Shown piece by piece: positions 1-9,416 of a stretch of 55,527 nucleotides of DNA (position 1 is the first letter of the stretch; each line of letters opens with the position of its first letter). Source of the DNA: Candidatus Brocadiaceae bacterium (lineage in GTDB: Bacteria; Planctomycetota; Brocadiia; SM23-32); contig JAAYEJ010000077.1 in assembly GCA_012728835.1 (NCBI GenBank), positions 1-55,527 of the forward strand. Reading direction: 5' to 3'. The notes under the pieces were generated by a model. The model was not told where the DNA came from. It made no database searches and worked only from the letters and a program-made list of their open reading frames with translations. Position numbers and translations under genes: made by a program.

Positions 1-2538
1 GCCGGGAACCACCCCTCGGTCGTCTTCTACTCGACCAGCCACAACGCCACCGGGTACGTGGACGACATGAACCCGGAGATGATCGACGGCGTGCACAACC
101 CCCGCGACGCCTGGGCGGCGCAGAACGCCGAACGCGCCCTGCACGCCGAGGCGATCATCCGCCGGCTCGACCCCGGCCGGATCGTCTACCATCACCACTC
201 GGGCAACCTCGGCTCGATGCACACCGTCAACTTCTACGCGAACTGGACGCCGATCCAGGAGATGTCCGACTGGTTCGGGCATTGGGGAACCGAGGGGGTC
301 AAGCCGCTCTTCACGTGCGAGTACAGCACGCCGTTCCTCTGGGACTGGTCGATGTACCGCGGCTGGTACAGGGGCAAGCGAGAGTACGGAAGCGCGCCGG
401 TGCCCTGGGAGTTCTGCCTGGCCGAATGGAACGCGCAGTTCGACGACGGCGCCGCCTACGACATCACCCCCGAAGAGAAGCAGAACCTGCGCTGGGAGGC
501 CGAGCAGTTCGGGGCGGGCCGCATCTGGCACCGCTGGGACTACCCGCACAAGCTCGGGGCGATCGTGTTCGACTCCCGCTACCCCATCATCGCCGCCTAC
601 ATCTCCGAGAACTGGCCCGCCTTCCGCACCTGGGGCGTGTCCGCCAACTCCCCCTGGGAGTACGGCGCCTACTGGCGGCCCCGCAGGGGCCTGCGCCGCG
701 CACGCCGCGAGCTGCCCGTGGACTGGGACAGCCTGCAGCGCCCCGGGCTGAGCCCGGACTACGTCCACGAGCGCTACGAGCAGATGAACACGGCGTTCGA
801 GCCGCCCGACTGGGTGCCCACCCCGGCCGCCGACGCCGTGTGCCGCTACAACATGCCGCTGCTCGCCTGCATCGCCGGGCCCCGGGACGCCTTCACAACA
901 CGGGGCCACAACGTCCTCCCCGGCGAGGCGTTCAAGAAGCAGCTCATCGTCATCAACAACTCCCGCGAAACGGTCACGGCCGAGTGCCGCTGGTCGTTCG
1001 GGAAGGACTCCGGCCGCGCGACGATCACCCTGCCCACCGGCGAGCAGGAGCGCATTCCCCTGTCCCTGACCGTGCCCCGCACGGCCGCGCCCGGCCGGCG
1101 CGAGCTGACCGCCGCCGTCCGCTTCAGCACCGGCGAGACGCAGACCGACTCCTTCGCGGTCGACGTGATGGCGAAACCGCGCGCCGTGCGGCGCACGCGC
1201 CGGATCGCGCTGTTCGATCCCCGCGGCGAGACGGCCGCCCTCCTGCGCACCATGGGCGTGCGGTGCGACGCGGTGGAGGCGGACGCCGACGTCTCCGCAT
1301 ATGACCTCTGCATCATCGGCAAGAACTCCCTGACGCCGGACGGCCCGGCGCCGGACCTGGCCGCCGTGCGCTCGGGGCTCAGGGCCATCATCTTCGAGCA
1401 GGCGGGCGAGGTGCTCGAACGCCGCTTCGGCTTCCGCGTCGCCGAGTACGGCATGCGGCGCCTCTTCCGGCGCGTGCCCGACAGCCCCCTGCTGGCCGGC
1501 CTGGACGGCGTGCACCTGCGGGACTGGCGCGGCGAGGCGACGGTCCTGCCGCCCCGCCTGGACCTCGACGTCACCGAGACGGGCCACACCGTGCGGTGGT
1601 GCGACATCCCGGTGACGCGCGCATGGCGCTGCGGCAACCGCGGGAACGTCGCCTCCGCCACCATCGAGAAGCCCGCCTGCGGCGACTTCCTGCCCGTCCT
1701 CGACGGCGGCTATGCACTCCAATATGCCGCCCTGATGGAATACCGCGAGGGTGCGGGCATGGTGCTGTTCTGCCAGACCGACGTCACAGGCCGCACCGAA
1801 GGCGACCCGGCGGCCGAGACGCTCGCCCGCAACCTGATCGAGTATGCGGCCGGCTGGACGCCCTCGCCCCGGCGCACGGTCATCTACGCCGGCGACCCGG
1901 CGGGCCGCGCACACCTGGAGGCCTGCGGCCTGGCGCCGGCCGCCCCGGACGCTGAGCTTGCGGCGGACCGGGTGCTCGTCGTGGCCCCCGGCGCCGCCCG
2001 GCAGCTCGCCGGGCGGGCGGCGGCCATCGCGAAGTGGCTCAGAGCGGGCGGGCATGCCCTGGCCATCGGGCTCGACGCCCGGGAAGCCAATGCCATCCTG
2101 CGCACGAAGGTGGCCACGAGACGCGCCGAGCACATCGCCGCCTGCTTCGAGCCCTTCGGGGCGGACTCCCCCTTCGCCGGCGTCTCGCCGGCAGAGGTGC
2201 ACAACCGCGACCCGCGCAGGATGCCGCTCGTCACAAAGGGCGCCGCAGTGGTCGGGGACGGCGTGCTGGCCCGCGTGCGCAGCCGGAACGTCGTCTTCTG
2301 CCAGCTCACGCCCTGGCAGTTCGACTACTCGCGCGAACGGATGAACGTCAAACGCACCTTCAGGAAGGCGTCGTGCCTGCTGGCGCGGCTGCTGGGCAAT
2401 ATGGGTGCCTCGGGCGCCACGCGCCTGCTCGAGCACGTCTCGACGCCGCTCGGCGCGGGCGAACGACGCTGGCTGGACGGCCTGTACCTGGACGTGCCCG
2501 AGGAGTGGGACGACCCCTACCGCTTCTTCCGGTGGTGA
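1..2538 (+). CDS. GH2-like giant secreted glycosidase-family protein, 5'-truncated by the window edge (paralog 1)
   Basis: The reading frame is open from base 1, so the gene starts before the window; 845 codons are visible. It is clearly homologous along its length to the two complete copies at 3719-7438 and 12487-16422, and begins within the TIM-barrel block NHPSVV. The GH2 acid/base position, aligned without gaps to the LacZ block NHPSVIIWSLGNE, is Asn (visible residue 15), while the nucleophile-like Glu in TCEYS (visible residue 107) is present. The C-terminal half carries beta-sandwich and GATase-like segments (IALFDPRGETAALL; MVLFCQTDVTGR) as in beta-galactosidase-type architectures. It ends in the tail DDPYRFFRW shared with the paralogs. 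It converges on the dehydrogenase gene at 2549-3655. Family membership is well supported; substrate and activity are unknown. Confidence 0.85.
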   Translation, partial: AGNHPSVVFYSTSHNATGYVDDMNPEMIDGVHNPRDAWAAQNAERALHAEAIIRRLDPGRIVYHHHSGNLGSMHTVNFYANWTPIQEMSDWFGHWGTEGVKPLFTCEYSTPFLWDWSMYRGWYRGKREYGSAPVPWEFCLAEWNAQFDDGAAYDITPEEKQNLRWEAEQFGAGRIWHRWDYPHKLGAIVFDSRYPIIAAYISENWPAFRTWGVSANSPWEYGAYWRPRRGLRRARRELPVDWDSLQRPGLSPDYVHERYEQMNTAFEPPDWVPTPAADAVCRYNMPLLACIAGPRDAFTTRGHNVLPGEAFKKQLIVINNSRETVTAECRWSFGKDSGRATITLPTGEQERIPLSLTVPRTAAPGRRELTAAVRFSTGETQTDSFAVDVMAKPRAVRRTRRIALFDPRGETAALLRTMGVRCDAVEADADVSAYDLCIIGKNSLTPDGPAPDLAAVRSGLRAIIFEQAGEVLERRFGFRVAEYGMRRLFRRVPDSPLLAGLDGVHLRDWRGEATVLPPRLDLDVTETGHTVRWCDIPVTRAWRCGNRGNVASATIEKPACGDFLPVLDGGYALQYAALMEYREGAGMVLFCQTDVTGRTEGDPAAETLARNLIEYAAGWTPSPRRTVIYAGDPAGRAHLEACGLAPAAPDAELAADRVLVVAPGAARQLAGRAAAIAKWLRAGGHALAIGLDAREANAILRTKVATRRAEHIAACFEPFGADSPFAGVSPAEVHNRDPRRMPLVTKGAAVVGDGVLARVRSRNVVFCQLTPWQFDYSRERMNVKRTFRKASCLLARLLGNMGASGATRLLEHVSTPLGAGERRWLDGLYLDVPEEWDDPYRFFRW

Positions 2539-2548
2539 CGGACGCGCC

Positions 2549-3655
2549 TCAGAACGGCAGCGTGTGCCGGGTCAGCCCGAGGTCTGCGCGCAGCGCGCGG
2601 AACTCGGCCCGGAGCGATTCGCCGAAGGGCACTCCCTTGTCCTTCCGTTCGAGCCAGGCGTCGTGTTCCTTCTCGCCCGGCGTCCAGATGCGCTCGGCGC
2701 CCGGCGCCTTGCGGCTGTGGCGTAGCGCTCGGCAGATGTCGCCCGTGGTCTGCCTGAAGGCGTCCAGGTCGGTGAACGCCTCGACGTCGACCGCCAGGAA
2801 GAAGTGTCCGAGAGGGTACGGGATGCGCTTGCCATCGGAGTCGACGCCGCTCAGCGCCTTCAGAAACGCCCCCTGCTGCAGCGCCGCCGAGAGCATCTCG
2901 ACAACCATGGCATAGCCGTAGCCCTTGTAGCCGGCCGTCTCCTCACCGAGCCCGCCGAGCGGCGTAAGCGCCGCCTTGCCCTTCACAAGGTCCACCAGGA
3001 TCTGTTCGGTGTCCGTGCGATAGCGGCCGTCCTCGCCGATGACCCAGCCTTCGGGCACGCGCTTGCCCGTGCGCGCGTAGACCTCGATCTTCCCGCGCTG
3101 CGTGACGGACGTCGCGCAGTCGATCACGAACGGGAACGGCTCATCGGTGGGCATGCCCCAGGTCATGGGGTTCGTGCCGAGCATGTTCTCCACGCCCCAG
3201 GTGGGCGCGATGGACGGGCGCGCGTTCGTGCCCGTCAGGCCGATCATGCCCGCTTCGATGGCCATCATCGGGTAGTAGCAGGCGGCGCCGTAGTGGGTGG
3301 AGTTGCGCACGGCCGTCATGCCCAGGCCGTATTCGCGGGCCTTGTCGATGGCCATCTGCATGGCGCGCTTCGCGATGACGTGCCCCATGCCGTTGTGGCC
3401 GTCGATCACCGCTGTGGTCGGCCCCTCGCGGACGACCTCGAACTCCGTGACCGGGCTCAGTATGCCCGCCTTGATGCGGTCGAGGTAGATGGGCTTGAAC
3501 CGGCTGACGCCGTGCGAGTCGATCCCCCGCTTGTCGGCGGTTATGAGGACGTCGGCGCAGACGGCGGCATCCGCCTCGGGCACGCCCATCGCCACGAATC
3601 CATCCCGCATGAAGCCCTCGACCGCCTCGAATCCCCACCAGACGATGCCATCCAT
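2549..3655 (-). CDS. Ldh family (malate/L-lactate/ureidoglycolate type) NAD(P)H oxidoreductase
   Basis: A 368-residue protein matching the AllD/MdhA/YlbC family of NAD(P)-dependent 2-hydroxyacid dehydrogenases, which are unrelated to classical Rossmann malate dehydrogenases. Family signatures are visible: DSHGVSR near residue 47, the catalytic-region block VRNSTHYGAACYY, GTNP, and GYKGYGYAMVVEML. The length is normal. ATG at 3655 is preceded by GAGGAAC about nine bases upstream. It lies 63 bp downstream of the GH2-like gene 3719-7438 on the same strand, so the two are probably co-transcribed, which suggests the enzyme oxidises a sugar acid or hydroxyacid released by polysaccharide breakdown. 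The substrate cannot be read from sequence. Confidence 0.9.
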   Translation of the reverse strand: MDGIVWWGFEAVEGFMRDGFVAMGVPEADAAVCADVLITADKRGIDSHGVSRFKPIYLDRIKAGILSPVTEFEVVREGPTTAVIDGHNGMGHVIAKRAMQMAIDKAREYGLGMTAVRNSTHYGAACYYPMMAIEAGMIGLTGTNARPSIAPTWGVENMLGTNPMTWGMPTDEPFPFVIDCATSVTQRGKIEVYARTGKRVPEGWVIGEDGRYRTDTEQILVDLVKGKAALTPLGGLGEETAGYKGYGYAMVVEMLSAALQQGAFLKALSGVDSDGKRIPYPLGHFFLAVDVEAFTDLDAFRQTTGDICRALRHSRKAPGAERIWTPGEKEHDAWLERKDKGVPFGESLRAEFRALRADLGLTRHTLPF

Positions 3656-3718
3656 GTGGTCGTTCCTCAGAGGACGGGGCGCCCGCGCGAGCGCCCCGCC
3701 CGTTTCCAGTGCACGTGT

Positions 3719-6700
3719 CTACCAGCAGAAGAACCGGTACGGGAAGTCGTATTCCTCCGGCACGTCGAGGTAGAGGCCGTCCAGCCAACGCTGCTCGCCG
3801 TCCCCGACCGGCTGCGACACGTGCGAGAGCAGCGGCGTGCGGCCCGCGGCTCCCATGTTGGCCAGCAGCCGCGTGACCGTGTAGGAGGCCTTCCGGAAGG
3901 TCCGCTTGATGCTCCACTGCTCCCCGGCGGAGTAGTCGAGCTGCCAGGGCGGAAGCTGGAAGAACACGACGTTGTCCTCCAGATGCCCCAGCACACCGTT
4001 GCCGACCGGCGTCGCGCCGCCCGAGACGAGCGGAAGCTCGCGCGGATCGCGGTTGTGCACGTCCGCCGGCGAGACGCCTGCCAGCGGCGACCCCAGGGGG
4101 ACCGTGTCGAAGTACGAGGCGATGTGTTCGCCCGGCGTCGTCGTGACGGCTGCGGGCAGGAACGCGCCGGCCTGCACGCCCGTCAGGCCGAGCACCAGGA
4201 CGTGTCCGCCGTCCTGCACCCAGCCGCGCACGTCGGCCGCGTTCGCACCGAGTTCTTCGCCTGCGCCCGGCCCGAGCACCAGCACCTGGTCGTCCGTCAG
4301 GTCGCCGAGGAATGCCGCCGGCTCCAGGCCCGCCGCTTCCAGGTGTTTCCGCCCAGCGTCCTCACCGGCATAGACGACCGTGCGGCGTTCGGCCGGCTCC
4401 CAGGCCGAAGCGTAGCCGACGATGTTGCGTGCCAGCGCCTCGGCAGCCGGATCGCGCTCGGTGCGGCCCGTCACGTCCATCTGGCAGAACAGCACCATCC
4501 CCTGCCCCTCGCGGTACTCCAGCAGCGGCGCGTATTGCAGCGCGTAGCCGCAGTCGAGGACCGGGAGGAAATCGCCCGCCGCCGGCTTCTCGATCAGCAC
4601 AGAGGCCACACTGCCCCGGTTGCCGCAACGCCAGCGCTCGGTGATCGTGATGCCGCACCACTTCGCCATCGGGGAGTGGTAGCTGTACTCGTAGGTGCCG
4701 CGCGGCGGCAGCAGGGTGGCGTCGCCGCGCCAGTTCCACAGGTTCTCGTCGGCAAGGCCCTCGAGCAGCGGATGCTCGGGCACGCGCGGGAACACCCAGC
4801 GCATGGCATCCCGCGCGATGCGGAAGCCGAAGCGCTTCTCCAGCACTTCGTCCGTCTGCTCGAAGATGACGACCCTCAGCCCGTCGCGTACGCGCGCGAT
4901 GTCCGGCGCGGGGCCGTCCGGCGTCAGGGAGTCCTTCCCGATGATCAGGACGTCATAGCCGGCCGGATCGTCGCCGGCCCCGACGGCGTCAAACGCAACC
5001 CCCAGTTCAGTCAGCAGTTGCGCCGTCTCCCCCTTCGGGTCGAACACTGCGATCCGCTCGGCGGCCTCCACCGGCTGCGGCATGGGCAGCACGTCGATGG
5101 GCAGGACGTCGTCCTGCCGTTCGCCATTGCTGAACTCGACCGTCGCCCGCAGGGCGTACTGGCCCGGCGGCAGATCCGCCGGCAGATCGAACGCCAGCGG
5201 GATGCGCTCCTGCTCGCCGGTGGGCAGGGTGATCGTCCGCCGTCCGACTCGGGCCGCGGGCAGGTCGAGCGACCACTCGCATTCGGCGGTCACGGTCTCG
5301 CGGCAGTTGTTGATGATGATGAGCTGCTTCTCGAACGCCTCGCCCGGAAGGAAGTTGTGGTCCTTGGTGGTGAAAGCGCCCGGCCGCCCGGCGATGTAGG
5401 CCAGCAGCGGCATGTTGTTGCGGAGGATGGCGTCCGGGGTGTGGTTGAGGAAATCGGACGGATCGTTCGACGAGAGTCCCCAGGTGCGGAACGCACGCCA
5501 GTTGTTCGTGAAGTACATCGAGTAGACGCCTTCGCGCTCCTCGTACGGATGGTTGAAGTCGTACGGGTAGTTCCAGCGCTGCCAGAAACCGTCCCCGCGG
5601 AACCGCGCGGCCTCCCAGCGCAGGTTCCGGGCCTCTTCCTCGCTGATCCGGTAGGCGGTCGGGCCGTAGAACTGCGCGTTCCACTCAGCGAGGCTCATCT
5701 CCCACGGGACGATGGCGCTGCCGAACACGCGCGTGCCCTTGTACCAGCCACGGTACATGCTCCAGTCCCAGGGGTACGGCACGCCGTACTCGTTCAGGTG
5801 CAGGGGCTTGACGCCCTCCGTCCCCCAGTGCTCGAACCAGTCGTCCATCTCCTGGATCGGCGCGAAGTTCGCATAGAAGTTGTTCGTGTGCATGACGCCC
5901 AGGTTGCCGGCGGCGTGGTGGTAGAGGATGCGCGTGGGGTCCAGGCCGTTGACAAGCGCCTGCGCCCTCAGCGCGTTGGCTGCGTTCTGCGCTCCGCTGC
6001 CCGAGCGCCGTTCGTGGATCCCGTCGATCATGTCGGGGTCCATACTGCCCATGTATCCAACCGAGTTGTGGCTGGTGGCGTAGAAGACGACCGACGGGTG
6101 ATTGCCCGCCACGTGGGTGTAGAACTCCGCGTGCTCGGCGTAGCCGTTGGTGCGCTCGGCGTCTTCGGCGTCCCAGTCATACTGGCGGAAATGCGGCTGG
6201 GTGAGCGCCATGAGCACGCCCACGTCGTCGGCAGCCCGCAGAACGCCCTCGAAGCTCACGTGGTCGCCCGGGGCGGCGCCGAATCCGCCGCACGCCCCGA
6301 AGTTGAGCCCCATGTCCTTCCTCTCCTCCAGTCGCGCCCGGCTGTCCTCGTAGTCCGATCCCGGCTGGCTGCGCGTGAACGAGAGGAAGATCCGCGTGCC
6401 GTTCAGGTAGAAGTCCCGCCCGTCAATCCAGAACTCGCGGAAGCCGAACCGCTCCGGCAGCGCCTCGTCCAGCACGTTGCCGGCGCCGTCCCGAAGCGAG
6501 AGCGTCACGTCATACTGATTCTGCGGCGTATGGATGTCCCAGAGCCTCTCGGGATGCCAGTCGCAGGTGAACGGCAGGTGCCCGTCGACGACGTCCGCCC
6601 CGCCGAACGGGTCGCTGGTGAACTCCGTGACCGCCCCGTCCGGGTCGCTGACGCGCGCATGCAGGACGTAGGTCTGCTCGGGGTCGACGTCGTCCAGGGC

Positions 6701-7438
6701 CGTGTTGAAGGTGACCTGCCAGTTGCGCACCGACGTCTCCACGCGCAGGCGGCGGATGCGCCCGCCGCGCGGCGCGCCCACCAGGCTCACGTCCCCGCAG
6801 AGGCCGCGGCGGTTCACCTGCCCCGGCACCTCCCGCGACCCCATGGTGTCGTTGAAGGACATCATGACGGCGCGGAGCGGCAGCGCCAGGACGAGCATGC
6901 TCAAGACGTGCGTCCCGCCGGGCCGGCACACCTCTGTCAGGTCCACCTCTCCCGAAGGCCAGCGCATGTCGGCCACCTTGCGGCCGTCCACGTAGACGCT
7001 GGCGAAGGAGTGCAGGTACTCGGTCGTCAGGGCGATGTGGCGCCCCTCCCATTCGGCCGGAACGGTCAGGTCGACCTGGTACCAGGCGGCCTTCACGTCC
7101 CGCAGGTGCTCGGCGGACCAGGCCGGGTTGCGCACGAACCCCTCCGTGCCGCCCCGCTGCCCGCGGCCCGATGGCCAGGGCGCCGGAACCGCCTGATAGC
7201 CCCAGCCGTCCGCCGGGACCGTGTCCACCGAATCCCCCGCCGGCTGCCACCGCCACAGGCCGGCCAGCGATATGCGTTCGCACGTAGGCGTCGCCTCGCG
7301 CTCGGCCTCATCCAGCGTCCACATCGCCCGACCCTCCGGTAGAACGGCCACCTGGGCTGCCGCCCGGTGCGCCGCAGTGCAGACCAGAGCCCCAAGCAAG
7401 CACACGACCAGACCGACCCTCGGTGACTTCCGATTCAT
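3719..7438 (-). CDS. GH2-like giant secreted protein, complete (paralog 2)
   Basis: A 1239-residue protein. ATG at 7438 is chosen because AGGGGAGG stands just upstream and a typical signal peptide follows (MNRKSPR, then a hydrophobic stretch ending AHRAAAQ). Order: signal peptide, GH2 sugar-binding jelly-roll (about 45-220), Ig-like domain (to about 340), TIM barrel (about 340-700), then beta-sandwich and GATase-like regions, ending DFPYRFFCW. The barrel block NHPSVVFYATSHN aligns with the GH2 acid/base block but has Asn458 where Glu is expected; the nucleophile-like Glu550 (LNEYG) is kept. YHHAAGNLG between them is conserved in all three copies. It may form an operon with the dehydrogenase downstream. 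It could be a glycosidase with displaced acid/base chemistry, or a non-hydrolytic binding protein. Confidence 0.9.
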   Translation of the reverse strand: MNRKSPRVGLVVCLLGALVCTAAHRAAAQVAVLPEGRAMWTLDEAEREATPTCERISLAGLWRWQPAGDSVDTVPADGWGYQAVPAPWPSGRGQRGGTEGFVRNPAWSAEHLRDVKAAWYQVDLTVPAEWEGRHIALTTEYLHSFASVYVDGRKVADMRWPSGEVDLTEVCRPGGTHVLSMLVLALPLRAVMMSFNDTMGSREVPGQVNRRGLCGDVSLVGAPRGGRIRRLRVETSVRNWQVTFNTALDDVDPEQTYVLHARVSDPDGAVTEFTSDPFGGADVVDGHLPFTCDWHPERLWDIHTPQNQYDVTLSLRDGAGNVLDEALPERFGFREFWIDGRDFYLNGTRIFLSFTRSQPGSDYEDSRARLEERKDMGLNFGACGGFGAAPGDHVSFEGVLRAADDVGVLMALTQPHFRQYDWDAEDAERTNGYAEHAEFYTHVAGNHPSVVFYATSHNSVGYMGSMDPDMIDGIHERRSGSGAQNAANALRAQALVNGLDPTRILYHHAAGNLGVMHTNNFYANFAPIQEMDDWFEHWGTEGVKPLHLNEYGVPYPWDWSMYRGWYKGTRVFGSAIVPWEMSLAEWNAQFYGPTAYRISEEEARNLRWEAARFRGDGFWQRWNYPYDFNHPYEEREGVYSMYFTNNWRAFRTWGLSSNDPSDFLNHTPDAILRNNMPLLAYIAGRPGAFTTKDHNFLPGEAFEKQLIIINNCRETVTAECEWSLDLPAARVGRRTITLPTGEQERIPLAFDLPADLPPGQYALRATVEFSNGERQDDVLPIDVLPMPQPVEAAERIAVFDPKGETAQLLTELGVAFDAVGAGDDPAGYDVLIIGKDSLTPDGPAPDIARVRDGLRVVIFEQTDEVLEKRFGFRIARDAMRWVFPRVPEHPLLEGLADENLWNWRGDATLLPPRGTYEYSYHSPMAKWCGITITERWRCGNRGSVASVLIEKPAAGDFLPVLDCGYALQYAPLLEYREGQGMVLFCQMDVTGRTERDPAAEALARNIVGYASAWEPAERRTVVYAGEDAGRKHLEAAGLEPAAFLGDLTDDQVLVLGPGAGEELGANAADVRGWVQDGGHVLVLGLTGVQAGAFLPAAVTTTPGEHIASYFDTVPLGSPLAGVSPADVHNRDPRELPLVSGGATPVGNGVLGHLEDNVVFFQLPPWQLDYSAGEQWSIKRTFRKASYTVTRLLANMGAAGRTPLLSHVSQPVGDGEQRWLDGLYLDVPEEYDFPYRFFCW

Positions 7439-7616
7439 GACGGCCACCTCCCCTGAACCGATCGCCCCCGGCCCCCGCCCGTCCGCCGGGCATCCTTGCC
7501 GGGGCGACCCGGCACGTCGAAGTGTACGGGAACGCGTGCGGCCGCGCAAGCCCTGCCGCAATGCCCGGCGGCACTGGCACGGCCGGCGCATCTCATGGTA
7601 GCGTGGAGTATGGAGA

Positions 7617-7638
7617 GCCCCGCGGGGGCCCGCGGGGC
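7617..7638. repeat. Strong GC hairpin in the leader of the thioredoxin gene
   Basis: GCCCCGCGGG and its exact reverse complement are separated by only two bases, giving at least 9 pairs with a short loop. It lies 27 bp before the ATG at 7665. There is no following T-run, so it does not look like an intrinsic terminator. It may be a structured leader or an mRNA-stabilising element. Confidence 0.5.
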
Positions 7639-7664
7639 GGGGAGTCTCTTCGGAAAGGGGGCCG

Positions 7665-8285
7665 ATGATGGTCCGCACTGCCGGTCTTGCCGTCGTCCTT
7701 GCCGTCGCCGTCACGTTCCTGTCCGGTGTGGCGTCCGCCGCCGAAACCCTGAAGCCGGGCGCCGAAGCGCCCGCCTTCGAGCTGTTCGGCGTGGACTACA
7801 GGTATCACAGTCTGGAGGGCGCCGCAGAGGCCAGAGCGCGCGTTCTGATCTTCACCTGCAACCACTGCCCCGTGGCCGTGAGCTACGAGGACACGCTGGT
7901 CGCCCTGGGCAACGAATACCAGCCGAAGGGCATCCAGTTCATCGCGATCAACACGAACCCGGCCGACATGGTGGCCGCCGACGGGTTCCCCCAGATGATC
8001 GAACGCGCCAAGGAGAAGAACCTGCCGTACCCATACCTCTACGACGAGACGCAGAAGGTGTCCAGGGCCTACGGCGCGACCGTCACGCCGCATATCTTCG
8101 TCGTCGGCCCCGAAGGCACCATCCTCTACGAGGGGGCCGCGGACAACCGCCGTCGCGAGCCGAACTACCTGGCCGACGCCCTGGACGCCATCCTGGCCGG
8201 CCGGCCGGTTCCGGACGCGTCCACGGCGGAGTTCGGCTGCACGGTGAAGTACCGCCCGGAGCCCAGGGAAGCGCAGGGGGAGTGA
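7665..8285 (+). CDS. Exported thioredoxin-fold (redoxin/AhpC-TSA type) protein
   Basis: A 206-residue protein with a signal peptide (MMVRT, hydrophobic to about residue 22, AxA-type site near SAAE) followed by a redoxin domain. The motif FTCNHCPVA gives a CxxC pair at C65/C68, typical of a thioredoxin-family subgroup with CNHCP in place of CGPC. The rest of the fold is visible as FIAINTNPAD and a cis-Pro block TVTPHIFVV. It probably acts as a periplasmic thiol-disulfide protein. AAAGGGGG precedes two adjacent ATGs (7665, 7668) and either could start translation. The lipoprotein TlpA-like gene begins two bases after its stop codon, so both are one operon. Confidence 0.85.
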   Translation: MMVRTAGLAVVLAVAVTFLSGVASAAETLKPGAEAPAFELFGVDYRYHSLEGAAEARARVLIFTCNHCPVAVSYEDTLVALGNEYQPKGIQFIAINTNPADMVAADGFPQMIERAKEKNLPYPYLYDETQKVSRAYGATVTPHIFVVGPEGTILYEGAADNRRREPNYLADALDAILAGRPVPDASTAEFGCTVKYRPEPREAQGE

Positions 8286-8287
8286 GC

Positions 8288-8845
8288 ATGTATGCCGATC
8301 GACCGGGGGCGCTGGTCGTCGTGATCGGCGCCATGGTCCTCCTCTCGGCTGCAGGAGGATGTTCGCGCAGCGACGGGGATGCCGGGCAGGTCCCGACGGC
8401 CGCGCCCGAACGTCCCCGCGTGCACCGCATCGACGCGGCGGGCCTCCGCCGGGTCATCGAGGCCCACAGGGGCGACGTCGTCCTGGTGGACCTCTGGGCC
8501 ACGTGGTGCGCCCCGTGCGTCGAGGCGTTCCCGGAGGTCATCCGCTGGCATGACGAGCACGCGCCCGCCGGGCTCCGGATCGTCAGCGTCAGCCTGGACT
8601 TCCCGGAGGACTACGACGGGCTGGTGGACTTCCTGGCCGAGATCCGGCCGCCCTTCCCGACCCATCATCTGGACGTGGAGGACTTCGACGCCTTCGTGAA
8701 CTCCTTCGCCCCCGAGTGGAGCGGCGCCATGCCCGCCATGGTGTTCTTCGACAGGGACGGCGCCCGCCGGCATGTGCTGCAGGGCGCGGACGTGCAGGAG
8801 CGCGCCGAGGGCCTGTTGCGACAGATGCTCAACGCCGCCCCGTAG
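8288..8845 (+). CDS. TlpA/ResA-like thiol-disulfide lipoprotein
   Basis: A 185-residue protein with an N-terminal lipoprotein signal (hydrophobic core, AAGGC with lipidated Cys25) and a thioredoxin fold containing WATWCAPC (C74/C77), the TlpA/ResA-type active site. The cis-Pro region is AMPAMVFF. Such proteins keep periplasmic thiols reduced, for example during cytochrome c maturation, or serve as thiol reductants for exported enzymes. It starts immediately after the redoxin gene at 7665-8285, so the two probably form an exchange pair anchored in the envelope. No cytochrome maturation gene is seen nearby, so the partner is unknown. Confidence 0.88.
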   Translation: MYADRPGALVVVIGAMVLLSAAGGCSRSDGDAGQVPTAAPERPRVHRIDAAGLRRVIEAHRGDVVLVDLWATWCAPCVEAFPEVIRWHDEHAPAGLRIVSVSLDFPEDYDGLVDFLAEIRPPFPTHHLDVEDFDAFVNSFAPEWSGAMPAMVFFDRDGARRHVLQGADVQERAEGLLRQMLNAAP

Positions 8846-8870
8846 TGCGCATCGTCGCGCACCCGGGGCG

Positions 8871-9398
8871 TCAGAACACGAAAAGGCCCACCACGCCCGA
8901 CCCGGCGATGACGGCCAGCGGGTGCACCTTGCCCTCGCACAGCGTCAGCAGCGCGAACGCCCCGGCGGCGATCGCGAACTCCATCGGGGCCGCGATGACG
9001 ATCCGCCCGTACGACCAGACCGCGAACAGCAGCAGGCTGAGCACGCCGATGCGCAGCCCGCGCCGCAGGCGCAGGAAGTGGTCGTTCGGCCCGCTCCGCG
9101 TGCGCACGCTCTCCAGCAGTGTCAGCATCAGCAGGGCGGGCAGAACCACCACTGCCGTCGCCAGGAGCGCCCCGCCCAGGCCGGCGACACGGAAGCCGAC
9201 GAACGTGGCGGCGTTGACGGCAATCGGCCCCGGCGTCATCTGCGCGACGGCCACGATCCGCGACATCTCCTGCTCCTGAAGGAACCCGCGGTTCTCCACC
9301 AGCTCGCGGCCCATCAGCGGCACGGTCACCAGCCCGCCCCCGTAGGCGCCGACGCCGATGATTGCGAAGCTCACTGTCAGCAGCCACAGCTTCTGCAT
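8871..9398 (-). CDS. chrA: Chromate transporter family (CHR) protein, single CHR domain
   Basis: A 175-residue membrane protein equal to one half of a long ChrA. Typical CHR motifs are visible: GVGAYGGG near the N-terminus, AVAQMTPGPIAVNAATFVGF, and several hydrophobic helices. Short CHR proteins usually work as pairs from adjacent genes with opposite topology; the partner is the gene 18 bp upstream (9417-10583). Family members export chromate or related oxyanions, but many are unassigned. The chrA symbol denotes the family only. Confidence 0.88.
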   Translation of the reverse strand: MQKLWLLTVSFAIIGVGAYGGGLVTVPLMGRELVENRGFLQEQEMSRIVAVAQMTPGPIAVNAATFVGFRVAGLGGALLATAVVVLPALLMLTLLESVRTRSGPNDHFLRLRRGLRIGVLSLLLFAVWSYGRIVIAAPMEFAIAAGAFALLTLCEGKVHPLAVIAGSGVVGLFVF

Positions 9399-9416
9399 AG
9401 GTCTACGCTCCGAACG

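Noticed and set aside
2512-2535. PEP-CTERM or other sorting signal at the GH2-like C-termini
   Set aside because: There is no PEP-like motif, no hydrophobic segment and no basic tail; the conserved end is aromatic and compact.
2804-7342. A 1.5 kb-codon open frame on the plus strand, antisense to the GH2-like gene
   Set aside because: The composition (mainly Arg, Ala, His, Val, Asp) is that of a GC-rich shadow frame; it has no recognisable domain, no ribosome site and lies wholly opposite a gene with clear homology.
7575-7590. Possible third sigma54 promoter before the thioredoxin gene (TGGCAC-N5-GCGCA)
   Set aside because: The -24 half fits but the -12 half lacks TTGC; only GG and GC match, which is expected by chance in GC-rich DNA.
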